DNA of 64,000 nt from Dendrolimus kikuchii (GCA_019925095.2 CM034397.1:7583763-7647762); one strand, 5' to 3'; positions 18,116 to 31,717 are shown, counted from the first letter of the stretch. The notes: generated from the letters alone by a model not told the origin. Translations and numbers: made by a program.

Positions 18116-18541
18116 AAAAGCGATCCAGAATCAGAACTCATATAGGTGTGTGTTTACGTGAAATCTAGTTTATTTACCGGGATTTAAATATCGACCCTTT
18201 ACCGGCAAATTATCGCAAGCGACATTTGGACCTAAGTGTATTTTTTGTTATAAAGCGTACTTTAAACTGTTATTTTGATTTAAGTCTCAGATTTGTTTCA
18301 GTAAGGTCTAATCTAACTAAAACTGAAAGTCTTAAAACAAAATAATAGCTTTAAATACATTTTGCAACAAAAAATATACTTACTTAGGTCCAATTGTCGG
18401 TTACGATAAAATGGCGGGTAAAGGCTCGATATTATATTTTCCCTTTTTCGAAATTACTGTTATACCTTGAATACGTTACTAGAGTTATTTCCTCAATTAT
18501 AAGTAATTTTAAAGCTACGTGAGAGAAATTGCAAATCTTAC
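18116..18541. other. Intron of SP1, no exon found
   Basis: AT-rich sequence between the SP1 Asp exon and the LINE fragment. It was searched on the minus strand for the missing AGWG/Cys exon; no such sequence is present. Confidence 0.5.
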
Positions 18542-19246
18542 CTGGTTGGGGCAAGCATATAGGTAACACGGTATCACTAAAACGCACTGGAATATCCATA
18601 GTTGCGATTGCTATATCATTTTCATCCCTGACTGCTGTTGTAGTAAACTGCTCGTGGATTACCGCCCGGGAAATATTTCTCCTTGTTACTGCCCTCCTGT
18701 CATCAATGTTGTCCAATCCGAGCAATACTTCCATGTTTCTAATGTTATCCCTAAAATAAGCAGATTTGTCTGCTACCGTGAATGTGCGTGATACAAATAC
18801 ATAAATCGTAAGTGAAAATGAAATTTGTGTATTTTGAGAAATTAAATAAGTTTATATACATGGAAGACAGTATTTGTTTCATCTTTTCATAATTTTTTGA
18901 AATGAAGAACAGCTTACAAAATCACTCTAGCCAAAAGTTGTTGGTTTTATTTGATTTCAGTAGGGCAAAACAGTATGCTTTTTGAAGTCGATTTATGTAC
19001 TTAGTAGGTATTTCACTAAATTTAGCAAAATTTTGGATGGGGTCATTTTCATTTTCACTGTGCGATACACGTACCATTTAAAACAATGCCCAGCGCTTAG
19101 AATATGTTTTGTAGTTATGACTGCTCCACCACAGTGCATACGGTCATTCTTCAATATTGCCACAGTCCATGGAAAGGAGTGTGGCTCTGCTCTTCTTCCT
19201 CCTACTATTCGCATCGATACTATGGCATCTGAAGGCCTACCGCAAT
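18542..19246 (-). pseudogene. Serine protease SP1, 5' exons (catalytic His and Asp)
   Basis: Two exons of the interrupted SP1 gene. Exon 19246-19075 encodes CGRP, the activation cleavage site R-IVGG and the catalytic His in LSAGHCF. Exon 18750-18542 encodes the catalytic Asp in DENDIAIATMDI and ends at VLPICLPQPG. Splice sites are canonical (ttag acceptor, gtacgt and gtaaga donors), and phases equal those of SP2-SP4. The next exon (AGWG strand, S1-pocket Asp, two Cys) is not found between here and the Polinton, nor on the far side. Signal-peptide exons upstream were not identified. Together with 728-3987 this is a broken protease gene. Confidence 0.82.
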
Positions 19247-20260
19247 CTAAGGACAGATAAAATTTTAACACTGGCTAGTGCCTACATATATTTTGAAAAT
19301 ATATATTTTTAATCTTCTATACCTAATAATTAAAAGCAATTTATAAATACCAGCTTTGAGTTTTAAAGTGAAATTTCAATCAATAAAAAGCGTCACGTGT
19401 TCTTGCAACGTTTTTACCGCTACGGCTGCACGAGTATACTAAAATTGGTCGATATACAGTTTAGTATTACAACTATAGGAGAATGGATAAAAGTATGTAT
19501 GTATACTATACTATTTTAATAATTAATAAAATCTGCAAAAGCGTGACAGTCCACTTACTATGATTGGGTTCCATAGGGACGATAAGCGTGCAGTATTTTC
19601 GTTATTTGGCTATTAAATCTCATTTAACATATCTATTATAAAATAAAATAAAAATAACGCATACCTACGCGCGTAATGAATTTTATTTATGGCTCTTTGG
19701 CCTTTGGCTTATGACCAAAAGTCGAAAACTGAAATTTTAAAATTCTTCTTATTTACCTTTCTGTATAATTCTCCGTTTCACTATGTATGTCGCAGCCATT
19801 TTTCTATTAATCTACTTATAGTAAATGTTTACGATAAAAGCATACCTTTACATTATAACATGTTATTTTTATCCGAATGACAATGAAAACGAATGTATTT
19901 ATTTCAAAATGGAATCTTACAGATTATTTGTTGAAAGTCATGAGTCTACCGCCGCTTCCAAAACAAGCGGCACAACTCACACTTGTCATTCGCCCTTCAC
20001 CTTGACACCTACCACATTGATCACCTATGAAGTATTCTAATAAGTTTTTTTTTATTACGTATAGGTTCGCGTTTGAGCATTATCTTGCTCGATTTGAGCA
20101 GATATATGGTCTAAGATCGAGCACGCTTACCTAGAAGGTACCTATTCACACGAGACCTGAAGACACCCAGGTTGTAGATTTCGGGAAAAACAGACTCCGG
20201 CAGTGAGTTCCACTCCTTTGCGGTGAGCATAATGAAGGTGCACTTAAAGCTCTTGGTTCG
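19247..20260. other. No gene seen upstream of SP1
   Basis: AT-rich sequence. A Cys-containing minus-strand stretch at 19990-20035 was checked as a possible SP1 5' exon, but its phase does not fit the exon at 19246. No signal peptide exon was found. Confidence 0.4.
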
Positions 20261-20265
20261 TATAG

Positions 20266-20900
20266 GTGGTATGTCCACCATATAGAAAAGTAGTCAGTTC
20301 ATCTCATTTCATCCGTGCAGGAACGGAGAAAGAATACAATTTCATGCGGCCGGGCGGCCTTTTTTATGCTTGCTTAAAGGCCAACTGGCAAATGGATCCA
20401 CTTGATAGCAAGTGGCTACTGTCGCCATGGGTGGTATGGATGGCATGGACATGGCTTCCAGGTGTCAAAGAAGTGGGGCTTATCGTCAGAGGCGACAAAA
20501 TAACCCACTGCCAGGTGGTATAGGATATTTGCCTTCTGTATGGCACCACCCCTGGTCTAGAATATGCCTCTATAGCAACCTTGAGTTGTATTTCGGTATT
20601 GGTGGCCAAATTCCAGCCTCCCTTTAGCGAGCGGCAGCACTTTGGTAGCACCTTTGGTGTTACAAATGTCCATAGACAATGGTATTAGCTTTTCGTCAAG
20701 TGGGCTGTCTCCATGTCTACTGAACTCATGCAATAACAAAACAGGCAGACGGCCCAGCTCTTGGGATGATTCCAATGCATTACCAACATTTAGGATGGTA
20801 TAAAGAGGAACGGAACAGAAGGAATGTGATTGAAAAAGGGGGATGAGATAGAGAAAATGAAATAGGGGGAGGGGATAAGATAGGGAGTGGGCCATCGGAA
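20266..20900 (-). repeat. Dispersed repeat family A, copy 2
   Basis: Contains the family A blocks in reverse (accaccc ctggtctaga, ccaaattccagcctcccttt, acaaatgtccatag) and a gggata-rich purine tail at 20825-20890. Much diverged and partly rearranged. Confidence 0.6.
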
Positions 20901-21220
20901 CTCTTACTCGTCACACGAAGCATAAGCATAAGGCTAACAAATCTCACGTCGATATTTTGTGAGAGCATGGTAACACACTAATGGAGGCGGCTCTAAGGGC
21001 TGTAAGCAAGATCATGATTCCAGCATGATTCTCCCACGTAATGAATTATATATTTATTTTTATCATATATTGTATATATATTTGTAGTATATATAGTATA
21101 TATATATATTTGCGTTTATCGTTTCTACAGAATGCTTCACCGTGCGTGAGCTTGATATGCGCTTGACAGATTTTATTAATTCAGAAGTACAGCTAACGAT
21201 TCACCTAATGGTAAGTGTTT

Positions 21221-21590
21221 ACCATTTTTTTTTAACAACTACGGACTCGAGTTCCATACCCTTTTTTACAACTTAATTTCTATGAAAGTTTTTACAGTTT
21301 TACAATTACAGTTTTACCCTTTTTTTACAATTAAATTTAAAAAGTTAATAAGTTGTACACGCTTATTTGTTACTTTGTTATTGTGTGTGACATTTAATGA
21401 ATGTATATTTGTGTTGTGGTGTACCTTAAAAATAACTTATTATATTAATTTATTCTAATTTTAATACTAAGCTTATACTAATGTAGAGTGTATCTGTTAC
21501 ATGCAGGTATTGTGAGGAAGTGCATGTGCAGTGTGTACCTTATGTCTATACCTATATATATTATCTTAACTAGTGCCATGTGTGTTGTTT
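21221..21590. repeat. Left arm of large inverted repeat
   Basis: Matches 23398-23700 in reverse orientation, including a gtgtaccttaaaaataactt-type stretch, ctacattagtata, gaggaagtgcatgtgcagtg and the inner end agtgccatgtgtg. The arms are about 300-370 bp and are separated by 1.8 kb with small differences. They are either two opposite copies of one dispersed repeat or the ends of an element. The sequence between (21591-23397) holds an AT-rich spacer with no gene seen, and a family B insertion. Confidence 0.7.
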
Positions 21591-23010
21591 TTCCTTTCTG
21601 TGCCTAGGTTATTAATTTTTAGGCTCTTTGTGTGTCTTGGTTTGTTTGTGAAGTGTACTTGTAATGCAATGCGGTAGTGTAGTGTTTACCATTGCCTATG
21701 GATATTTGCAATACTAGGGATTCTACCAAAGTGCAATGTTTCATTTCTGTGTGGTGTGAAATAGAATACCTAATAGGGAATAACAATCACCTAGTAAAAA
21801 TGTAGCAGGTCTTAATTTTTATCTGTTTGTCCCAGAAATTTTTTACATTTTAAAATATTTCTATGCAAAATTTGTGTGTCATTGTGTTAAGTACTTTCTT
21901 TGAATATGTAGTAGGTACTTCGGCCGAATAAGGGCCGGTTACAAGATCTTCTAATTACAAACACCGTATCTTACACTGATTAATATTATTTTAGATCTTA
22001 TTTCATTGTATTAAAGTTCGAAACTGCATAATAAAAAAAAGTTAAGCGTTAATGCTTATATTATTACACTCCTCATAAAAAATTATATACAGGGGGGCTT
22101 TATATAAAAATCGAGTCTTAAGGAGTACACTCCAAAAATGTCAAAAACCAATAGCAGAATTGTCTGTTACGCCATATAATTAATTAAGTGTAATGTCAGA
22201 GTTTACGTTTTTAATAGGTTATTGTCCTTCCTGGTATTCTGCTTTTGTAACTGCAGTTAAACGAATATCGTTTACAATAGTAAATACTTCTTAACTGTGT
22301 ACTTGGGCTTGCGATTGGCAATTTGAATAAAGCAATACATTCAGATTGCTATCTAAAGCATTGCCAATAGTGGTAATTTAAATATTACCTTTCTCGAGTT
22401 CTGAATTAGAATCTTAGGACCACCGGTACCTACTCTAGAAACATGGTACACGCATTGAAAATGCAAGTAGCCTCATTGCGTGCTTCGATTTTATTATTAA
22501 ATAATTATACTCAAAAGCATTACTAGCAATTTCCTTTAACGAATTAACTTGACTGTTTTGGCTGATTTCAAACCTGTAGTAAGGAAAACCATCTTGTATT
22601 GGAGACAAGTTGAAAAAGTATCTACCTGTAAACAGCATGTTATTTTTCGAAAACTCACCGACGTAGCAAATGGAAATGACATGAATTTAGCAGTTATAAA
22701 CAGAGTGAAGTGTGCTGAGTTGAAAAATTTAATATCTTTGATAACTTTCTTTAATATTTCATTAATTTTTTTATTACAATATTTTTTTAAAATACGCTGT
22801 AACAAAGCGGAATTCTTCCTTTACTTCTTTAATTTACTATCCTAGTCTAATAAGTTTTGGCGCTGTTTTTAATATCTTTCCGCTTGCTACCGTGGTGCTA
22901 CCTACATTAGCTGCTTTTCAACAGACACTCAGATGGTGTCGTTACTTTTACCCTTTATAATCATTACACTAAAATCAGCAACATTGAACTATAAGACATA
23001 CCTATATTTA

Positions 23011-23168
23011 CATACATACATACATACATAACTTCACGCCAGTTCCCTTGCGGGGTAGGCACGAACAACAGAGTGCCATTTAGGCTTATTCTTACACACC
23101 TCACTTGCCTCTTTGACATTCATAACTCTTGTCATGCACACTCGTCTGTTCTTAAGGCTCCTGACATC
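23011..23168 (-). mobile_element. Family B LINE tail, copy 2, with target duplication
   Basis: A 158-bp insertion flanked by acctatattta (23000-23010 and 23169-23179). The minus-strand translation ends in the [19 protein letters not shown] C-terminus, then a (tatg)n tail. It is 5'-truncated. Confidence 0.88.
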
Positions 23169-23397
23169 ACCTATATTTAAATTATAGTTTATCCACAAAC
23201 TTGAAAGAATTAGGTTTAATTTTAAAACGACGTGCAATTGTGACATATGTTAGTGAGTATCTGAACTAATATAAGGCAATTATCAGTAAGGCAATACGGC
23301 TACATGAAATATATATCTTAGGCTTGGAGCTGATACCAAAACCAGTGCTGCACTGGTAAACTGAAACTTTTTATAAATGTAGATAACAATCTGTTGT

Positions 23398-23700
23398 CAC
23401 ACATGGCACTAGTTAGGATAATATATATAGGTATAGACATACACTGCACATGCACTTCCTCACAATACCTGCATGTAACAGATACACTCTACATTAGTAT
23501 AAATTTAGTATTAAAACTAGAATAAATTAATATAATACGTTATTTTTAAGGTACACCACAACACAAACATACATTCATTAAGTGTCACACACAATAACAA
23601 AGTAACAAATAAGCGTGTACAACTGATTAACTTCTTAAATTTAATTGTAAAAAATGGTACAGAACTAGAGTCTGTAGAGTTGTTAATAAAAAAAACAATC
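23398..23700. repeat. Right arm of large inverted repeat
   Basis: Reverse-complement partner of 21221-21590. See that entry for shared blocks. The interval 23701-24914 beyond it is AT-rich and shows no gene. Confidence 0.7.
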
Positions 23701-24914
23701 TGTTGTAGTTCGATCAACATATGACTTTAATTATTTACTATTCTACTCATTGGTTCCAGTAATTTTGTTATCGCTTTTAATTAGTAGTACAAAGAATTTT
23801 GTACCAAAAATGAAAACTTGCGAATCAACTTACAGCAGTCCACACTTTTCTCAGACAGCACCTGTAACAATTGGGTATAATTATGGTACATCTTACAATA
23901 ATAAAAAAAAATACTTAAAAAGAACGAGTGTTATAATATCTATCTATAATAATCAGTAATTATTCCCCGTTAACAAATTCTAATAATTAACATCACTTAA
24001 TATCATGTTATAAAATGGGTTATAAATAGAGATTATTAAAAAACATGAATAATTCTTAACTTTTGTTGCAGTTTTCTAGTAATTATCGCGATTTTAGGTG
24101 GTTTTAACTCTAGCTTTAGGTGTTAATACTTTTGGTTTTTGAGAACCCTGCGTGTCAAGTTAACGTGAACGAAGAATAACAGGCTACACTTGTGACGTCA
24201 TAATATCCAAAATTAAGAAGCCGAGAAGAAAAGGTACGTTCACATAATAAAAAGTGTCCCAGTTCATATGACTACGAACTACCTAATTGAGTTGAATGTA
24301 TGTAGGTATAGAAATATATAAAATGAATCTTATACGAACCTGCAATATATTCGCAGCTAAGAACACTATTAGAACCGTACAAAGCATTTTAATAGAATTA
24401 TTGAGCACCGCACTCGCTCATAGCCACAATCACTGCACTGTTTTTACTTCGTACTCGTGCTTATTTACGCTTTACACGGGTTTCAAGCGAAATTATACAC
24501 GCCTGAATGTCCTTGTAATTTTAATTTGCGTTACGTTATAATTTTTAAAGTTGACTTTAGAATTACATGTAATTGTCATCATAAAAACGGAACTTCTTTA
24601 CTTAAGTAGATGCCACTGAGTGCAATTTGTTAATAACGCACAATTGTGTAGAATTATAAGAATGTAAAACATATCAGAACTTTGAAGGCTATTACGTATA
24701 ACAAATTCAATTTATTTTTGTAGTGTTTCTTATCGTACAATGCAATTTTCAAACAACATTTTAAATATTTTTTATTGCCATTATACGACCTGTTTTATAA
24801 CGTACCATAAAATGATTAAACTTAAAAATAATTGTGTATGTAATGATTTAATAAAAAATATTAAAGATGTTTTTTCACTTTATTTATTAGAACATATAAT
24901 TAATAATTTCGTAA

Positions 24915-27900
24915 TTATTTACAATAGTATCCATCTTTGGTTTGTTGTTTTATCCATGAAATGTATTTGGAAACCACGGTATAAACACCTGTAAACAAAA
25001 ACACGTTAATCGTAAACCTTAGACGCGACTTCGCTCGCATAAAATTTGGACCCAAATCTAGAGCAGTCTATCAAATTCTTTGGGATAAAAACTGTCCTAT
25101 GTCTATTCTTGGTATCGAAAGTAGACATCAAATTTCATAATAATCGACTCAATCAGCCAGATCATGTTACGTCTGAATAATTATGCCGTGCAAACTACTT
25201 CTATCCCATGTTCTGTGATAAAACCAAGATAAATACGTAGTAAACGGGTCATACTCAATGCTTTGCTGAAAGTATAAAAATACCTCACAGAGCCACTTTC
25301 GGAAGTTTTGTATTATACTATTAGGCCCGCGACTTCGTCCTCGCTTGAATTGAAATTCCCGCAGGATTCCCGGGATAACAAGTGTCACACATTTTATTAC
25401 ATAATTTTTTTATCGATCAGTGAAAAACCGCAATGAAATTCAATTTTTTTCAACCTGGCCATTTCAAATCATTCCCAGAAAATTTGCCGCGGGATTCCCG
25501 GGATAAAATGTAGCTTAGCTTTTAAGCATAAGTAATAACTGTCGATCAGTAAAAACCGCATCGAAATCCACTTAGTAGTTTTTACGTGAATCCCGAACAA
25601 ACAGACAAGAAAAAAAATCCATCTATTGTTTTTTTTAAATAGCTTCAATGTACAGATACGGCTTGTTTAGAATTTTATAATATTATAGATTATATGTATA
25701 TTTTTTATCGCTGGAATACAGCAGACAGACCTATGGACATTTACAACAGCCAAGTTCTACCAATGTGCTGCCGGCTTCGAAAAAGGGACTGGAACATGGC
25801 CGCTAATACCTAATCATAACTCAAAGTTCTTTTTTTTTATTGCGAAGCTATCTAACATCCAGACTTCCCCGCGCACGGAAAGTAGTTACCGTCGCTTATA
25901 GACGTTTGCAACACCAATGGCGAAACCAAGACTTTGCCAGCATTTAGAATGCGATAAAGGAGATGGGATAGAGGGATCAGACAGGACGAATGGGATAGAA
26001 GGGATTGGAATAGGGGGATCAAATAGGGACGGTTAGATAGGGGTAGGAAGAAGGGAGCCATCTGAGCTCTAACTCAAGTGTTAGCATCCTGAGAGGCAAA
26101 TATCCTACCACCCGGCTGTCATTTTGTCGCTTCAAACGACAGACCATGCAGGTACAGGAATTAATATTATTTCTCCATTCTTGCACAAATGAGATGGTAT
26201 GAGATTCCAGTTTTCTAATAATTTGGTAAATAAATATCAATAATAATATCTTACCGGGAAAATCTGGCTTAGCGCAATCAATTCCCCACGATACAATACC
26301 TTTGAATTAAAATGAATCGGATCAACAAAATTAGTCGTTACTCTTTTATCCAGCAATAAGGTTAATTCAAATAAAATTTCTTACCAACAAGATACCATTT
26401 TTTGTTTCCTGTTTTCCAATGTTTGGAAAATAAAGGCCCTCCACTGTCACCCTATAAATAAAATAACCTCGTTTTGCATAGATGAATAGTATATAGTTTT
26501 AATTAGGCAGGTTTGGAACCTGAGAAGGGACATGAACATGACTATAGGCTGAGCGCAGAACGATCTGTGAAACAAGTCAAACTGTCTTGAAAAAGGGTGG
26601 CAGAATATCATCGGTTATTCCTGAATGGGGAAACTCGAACCCAGCAGTGAGACATTTATAAGCTGTCATTATATCTTTATTAGGGCACTTCCACTGCTAG
26701 ACATCACGATACGTACATCAATTTATTCTATACGTGGAAATCGGCTACACCCACTTGCCAGAATTTCATTTACCATAATTTCATATGCTATACTGGTCAA
26801 CAGACATAATATTGTTTCTCATAATTTTATGTCATACTCAATGTTTACTATATTAGTCACGTGCTAGAAACTTTGTTTCCCATAAAGTCAATTTCAATAA
26901 CATCATTTGTTATCATCATTGTAAGGCGTAGTTATCATATGCCATAACATCATTTGCCATCGAAATTGCTTCTAGAAAAAAATCATAAAATCGGTATAAA
27001 CTAAAAGATCAATAGGTTTAGATTTAGTTAGGTTAGGTTAGGTTAGAACATGTAAAACAACGCACGAGCCGAGCGAGCGAAGCGAGCGTGCCGCGGCAGC
27101 GGCCGGCGAAGTTCTAGAAAGCCAATCGCTTTTTAGGACAAAGGCGTTAGGTTAATTTTCTACGGAAGCGACTTTTAGTATAGCGTTGAAATATTCTGTT
27201 AAATAATATTATTGCAATTAATAAAATGGATAACAATACGTATGGCACTCGTGTCATTATGGAATCTAATGTACGGGAACAAGATAATGTCACATAACTT
27301 TTATGGTAAACAAACAATTCGGGCAAGTAAAATTCGGGCATATGAGTATTATTGCTTATATTTTTGGGGCAAACAATAGACATACAGTTTAAATTAATTA
27401 AAATATAACTGTATAAGTACAACAGAAACACCACTGCTATGAGTCATGTCATGGTATCCTCATAATAAGCGGCATCGTCTAGTACGAGAACCGAAGACGG
27501 GTAGACGCATGAAGACTGACGTTGTTGACTATTGCAAATCTTCGGGACATATGTAGATAATCGGGGACCACCACTGCCACTCTACAAGTGATCCAGTATC
27601 AGTACAGAAAATAGGTTTCGCCGTCAGACATGAAGAACTATCGCTGCTATTTGAAAAAGCTTATATAAAATCGCCTGCAACGAATATAAGTGAAAACCAA
27701 GGGGTTTTTAATAAAGGCTTGTTACCTGACAAGCATCCTTTCCTAAACTATACGCGCACATCATAGTGTCTGTGACTAAATTGTCTTTATAAATAGAGGA
27801 CTTTGAACATTTCTTCATCTCAACAATTTGCACTTTAGTTTCCAATAGGTATCTCGACGATGTTAAAGCCCCTTGTCTTGTTTTGCCCCAACCAGCCACA

Positions 27901-30367
27901 GTCAATGGAAGTCCGCTAAATTCTAAATCTAGAACAAAAATCTACTTACTAAAAAACCAATAGATACAAAGATATATTGGATTGAAATCTATACTTGGTT
28001 GTGCATTCAAACAATTTCTAGTTATTCATTCTTTTGTCTTCTATACTATTTACATATATATACACTAGACAGGTAGTTGATAGTCAAGTCAACTGAGAGA
28101 CTGTAACATCTTAAAAAACGAGCCATTCTCCCACACTAAAATTATGCTGTGACGTTTTGTTAGGTAGTAAAATGTCTCAGTTAATTACTGCAGTTCTGAG
28201 CCTATTGTTCTTGTATTTATTTTGGTAAATTGTAATTGCGAAACAGCTTTAGGTATTAGATAGCATAAAACCTTACCTTCGGATGGTAAACAGATGGGTC
28301 GTACTCTATCCGAAAATTTAAGCCTCATATCAAGCGTGAGCACTGCGATATCGTTGATATCCCTTACAGCATTTGAGGTGAAATGAGGGTGTTTTAGTCC
28401 ATATCCCACATGCAATATTTGGTATTTGCCATCAAGCCTGTCATGCATACCCACATACACTGTCAAGTCTCGATAGTGAACACTGGAAAAAATATATTTA
28501 GGAACATTTTTACTGACTGCGCACAAATTTTGTTGCCAGTCCAAATTAGCTACAGAAAATACGATATTATATTTTGATTGAATTTCCAAAAACGACCATA
28601 CACGTGTATATTTATTTCTAACCATAAACATACATACATAACTTCACGCCAGTTCCCTTGCGGGGTAGGCACGAACAACAGAGCGCCATTTAGGCTTATT
28701 CTTACACACCTCACTTGCTTCTTTGACATTCATAACTCTTGTCATGCACGCTCGTCTGTTCTAACCATAATAAACAGGTGTGTAAAATTTCGTGTTTCTT
28801 GTTTTGAAAATGACAGATTTTCGTACAAACTTTCATCACCTTCTTCACCCCCTTGGTAGTTGAATTTTCACAAATTCGTTCTTAGTGCGTACCTACAGTA
28901 TATAAAGAATCCGCATGCAAATTTTCACGATCCTAGCTCAAGTGGTTTGGGCTGTGCGTTAATAAATTATCTCAGTCAATCAGTCAGTGAGGCTTAGCAA
29001 TTATAGGTAGATAATGGAACAATGCTCAGCGGGGTGATCTAGTTGGTCTGAGTCCAACATGCTACTGCTAATTCCAAGCATTCCATGGTGGATTCCATGA
29101 CAACAGTGCATAAATAATATAGCATACAAATCGTAAATCGACCAAATGATAAACTTCTTAAAATTATTCGTAACTGTATCACACGACAGGATTAATTTAT
29201 TATGATTGAAATTTATTTTTTATTCTATTTTTTTATCTACAAATCGTCATTATTGATTTAAATTACGATTAATTTAGTCTAAATTTACATATTTCTGCCA
29301 TTATACTCTATAAACTTCTTCAAGATATAAAATGTATATTCGATTAATTACATATCTGTATGGTTAGACCCATAGAATATGCTTTCTTGAGTTAGATTTC
29401 TCAACTCACTGTGATAAGGCTGCTATCATATTAATTAAATGTACTGACTTTGATCAATACGAGTGTACATCGTATAGAAGTGTGGATGGAGCTTTATGTA
29501 GCAACATTTAAAACCACTAACTGAGCAAAAGTTACGTGTTCTTATGAATTAGTAATACTTAATTCATGACAAATCCATATTGATTTACTAAATCTTTCAT
29601 AAATTACTTCTAATGTTATGTTGATGATTATCAAATTGGAGTGTGATTGTGTGTGGTGTGATGACATACAGGTAACTTTTGCGATTTTCCTATGATACAT
29701 ATTAACGCTTTATTGCTCATACAAACCCAAAAGTGATACAATGGCCAGCAGTGAGCACATGAAGGTCGGTAATGATGGCTCCTCCACAGTGTAACTTTGG
29801 CCCGAGCATCAAGGAAACGAGCCATGGGTATTGATGCGGTTGAACTGTCGTACCGCCAACAATGCGGCGGTTTGTGCCCGCTAATCCACATTCTAAAAAC
29901 AAAAGTTAAAAGTTACTTTTTTGCTGATTAAATCTAACAAACGCTGAGTCAGTTAATTGACCGATAACATACATGTTAATTATCCTGATGCATATCGAGA
30001 TAACCAATGTGTCACACCTGCCAAGCCACCTTGGATAAGCGTGGTGGGAATACAGTACATATCATTCCCCCATTACTTATATAGTTAGTAAAAATAAATT
30101 TCAATATTGTTAAGTAACTCTCCCTGTAAACTCTCTGAGTATGGCAAAATCATTAAATAATTGAAGTTTAAAACAAATTAAGGTAATACTTACCACATGA
30201 GCCATTAATCCTCTCACCATGGACCTATAATTTATATCGAAAAATTATTTATGTTTTAAGCGAAACATAACAGTTGGCTTCTATTTATAATCTTTCCTAA
30301 TAATGGTAATAGATAATACACTCACCAGGCCGAACACGATACAAAATACCGACCATGTCCTTATCAT
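24915..30367 (-). CDS. Secreted trypsin-like serine protease SP2, 8 exons
   Basis: Exons: 30367-30326, 30224-30194, 29892-29727, 28482-28277, 27928-27726, 26451-26385, 26299-26255 and 24988-24915. They sum to 834 nt and 277 residues with every phase matching. Exon 1 is a signal peptide (MIRTWSVFCIVFGL, continuing VHG). The activation site is R-IVGG. The catalytic residues are His in LTAGHC, Asp in INDIAVLTLD and Ser in GDSGGP; Asp in KDACQGDS sits at the S1 pocket, implying cleavage after Arg/Lys. The Cys before IVGG can tether the light chain. All donors and acceptors are gt/ag. Two AATAAA signals lie about 30 nt past the TAA (24879-24888). A LINE is inserted about 340 bp upstream of the start. 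The exact role (digestive, immune cascade or reproductive) cannot be told from sequence. Confidence 0.9.
25015..25625. repeat. Dispersed repeat family E (ccgggataa type)
   Basis: Several degenerate units with gattcccgggataa, cgatcagtgaaaaaccgcat and acgtgaatcccgaacaaaca. Similar text recurs near 36540-36735, 40240-40560, 41990-42090, 44395-44650, 45340-45615 and 63205-63960. Lies in the last intron of SP2. Not coding. Confidence 0.6.
25690..26200. repeat. Degenerate family A copies
   Basis: Blocks of family A (agcagacagacctatggacat, aagggactggaacatggccg) with a gggata-rich tail at 25960-26060, in the last intron of SP2. Confidence 0.5.
27030..27052 (+). repeat. Interstitial TTAGG repeat
   Basis: About four copies of ttagg, the canonical insect telomere unit, next to a gagcgagcgaagcgagcg GC-rich stretch. 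Too short to imply a telomere fusion, and common inside dispersed repeats. Confidence 0.6.
28628..28758 (-). mobile_element. Family B LINE tail, copy 3, with target duplication
   Basis: 131 bp flanked by ttctaaccataa (28616-28627 and 28759-28770). Lies in SP2 intron 3. Confidence 0.88.
28771..29720. other. SP2 intron 3, no further gene
   Basis: AT-rich intron sequence. Some phrases (aattttcacgatcctagctc) look like parts of dispersed repeats. No exon was seen. Confidence 0.45.
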
Positions 30368-30715
30368 TTTATAGATGAAGTTAAAGGCTTGTAAATAAGC
30401 GTGGAAATTTCCTCCATGGCAACATCATTGCAATGGTTTCCTTACCAATCAAATTTGAATACATCCAATATTGCAATTATACAAACACGTTGTAGACGTA
30501 AAGAGTTAGTCGACCGTAAATTATTAATCACAATTTTTAATTAAATTTTCATGTACGTGGACATTACCTAAAATGTAATCTGTCAATTAATCTTTATCTA
30601 AAAATAAAATAGGAATTTTAAATCTTATGTCAGATAGAATTATATTGGTGGAGTCAATATCTTGATTACAGGGGCAAATTCTCCTATTTCAATATCTTGG
30701 CAACGCGAAGATATT

Positions 30716-31516
30716 TTTTAGATAAATTGCAAATCGTCCTGAACAAATTCATGCGCAGAGCCGTCGGTGCTCCCCTCTATACGCGTAACGTCGACCTCCA
30801 CCGCGATCTGGAGCTTCCCTCCATCAAAGACCACATTACGTCGCTCTCGCGTAAGTATTTCGATCTCGCACCGCACCATCGAAATCCGCTCGTCGTGTCC
30901 GCGTCCGATTATAAGCCTCGGCGAAAGGCTCTCGTGCGACGACCACGTAACGTCCTCACGGACAGGGTCGACGTTATCACAAAACGGCTGGCCCGGATCA
31001 GCCCGCCCGCGGTTAGGACGGCAGGCTGGCAGGCACGGACAGACAGATACAGACGGCGGCGTCCCAGGCACCGCCAATCGAGATCTCTCCACGTCCCTGC
31101 GAGGGACGCTAGGAGACATAGCCCCCCCACAGGATAGACTAGGCGTGTTGCTGGGAAGTTTCTTTCTCCGTTTCTTCTCTCCCAGCCATAACACGTTGCG
31201 AAACGGCAGTAAGATAGCGTAGGCCGCCGCGAACCACTGATCCCGGTCCGCCGGGATCCTTCCCCTCGGGCTTTATATTACCCGTCGCCCGTTCTCAATT
31301 AGTGCTTTGTGTCGCCCTATGGTGGGCATCATTAAATTCATCCCCCCTCTCATGGCAACAGTCCAGCCGAGGTAAAACTCCTTAGGGAGCTCCCTCGAGC
31401 AAGTTGCCCCCCTGGGCTCGAGCGCCTTCGCATCGCGAAGGCACTCGCCCCAAAAACCCCGGTAAAGTTGTAAGGTCTTCGGACCAACAACATAAAGTTA
31501 AGTCCAATAAAAAAAA
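30716..31516 (+). mobile_element. Jockey-like LINE 3' end with target duplication
   Basis: GC-rich compared with its surroundings. It encodes the end of a Jockey-type ORF2 (KLQIVLNKFMRRAVGAPLYT, NVDLHRDLELPSIKDHI), then a 3' UTR ending in aataaaaaaaa. It is flanked by gcgaagatatt at 30705-30715 and 31517-31527. The copy is 5'-truncated and carries frame breaks. It lies about 340 bp upstream of SP2. Confidence 0.88.
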
Positions 31517-31717
31517 GCGAAGATATTCAAAGTAAGATTCCATTGCGATAGTGTCAAAAATTCGTAATCTAATAAATTCACACTATCGACTCGATATCGT
31601 CGCGGCGAAATAATGGTGGAAAAAATTTGTATTTCCATTAGCAGAAATGCGGTTAGCCGGAATTAATATTGAAAAGCTACCAACACATTTATTACGCGAG
31701 TTTTCGCCTATAAATAT

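Noticed and set aside
19985..20040. A minus-strand Cys-rich stretch (DQCGRCQGEGRMTS) as an SP1 5' exon.
   Set aside because: The phase does not fit the next exon and no good donor is present.
27030..27052. TTAGG units as an internal telomere or fusion point.
   Set aside because: Only about four units, within dispersed repeat sequence; too short.
30718..31194. A 158-codon minus-strand frame.
   Set aside because: Antisense of the GC-rich Jockey-like LINE.
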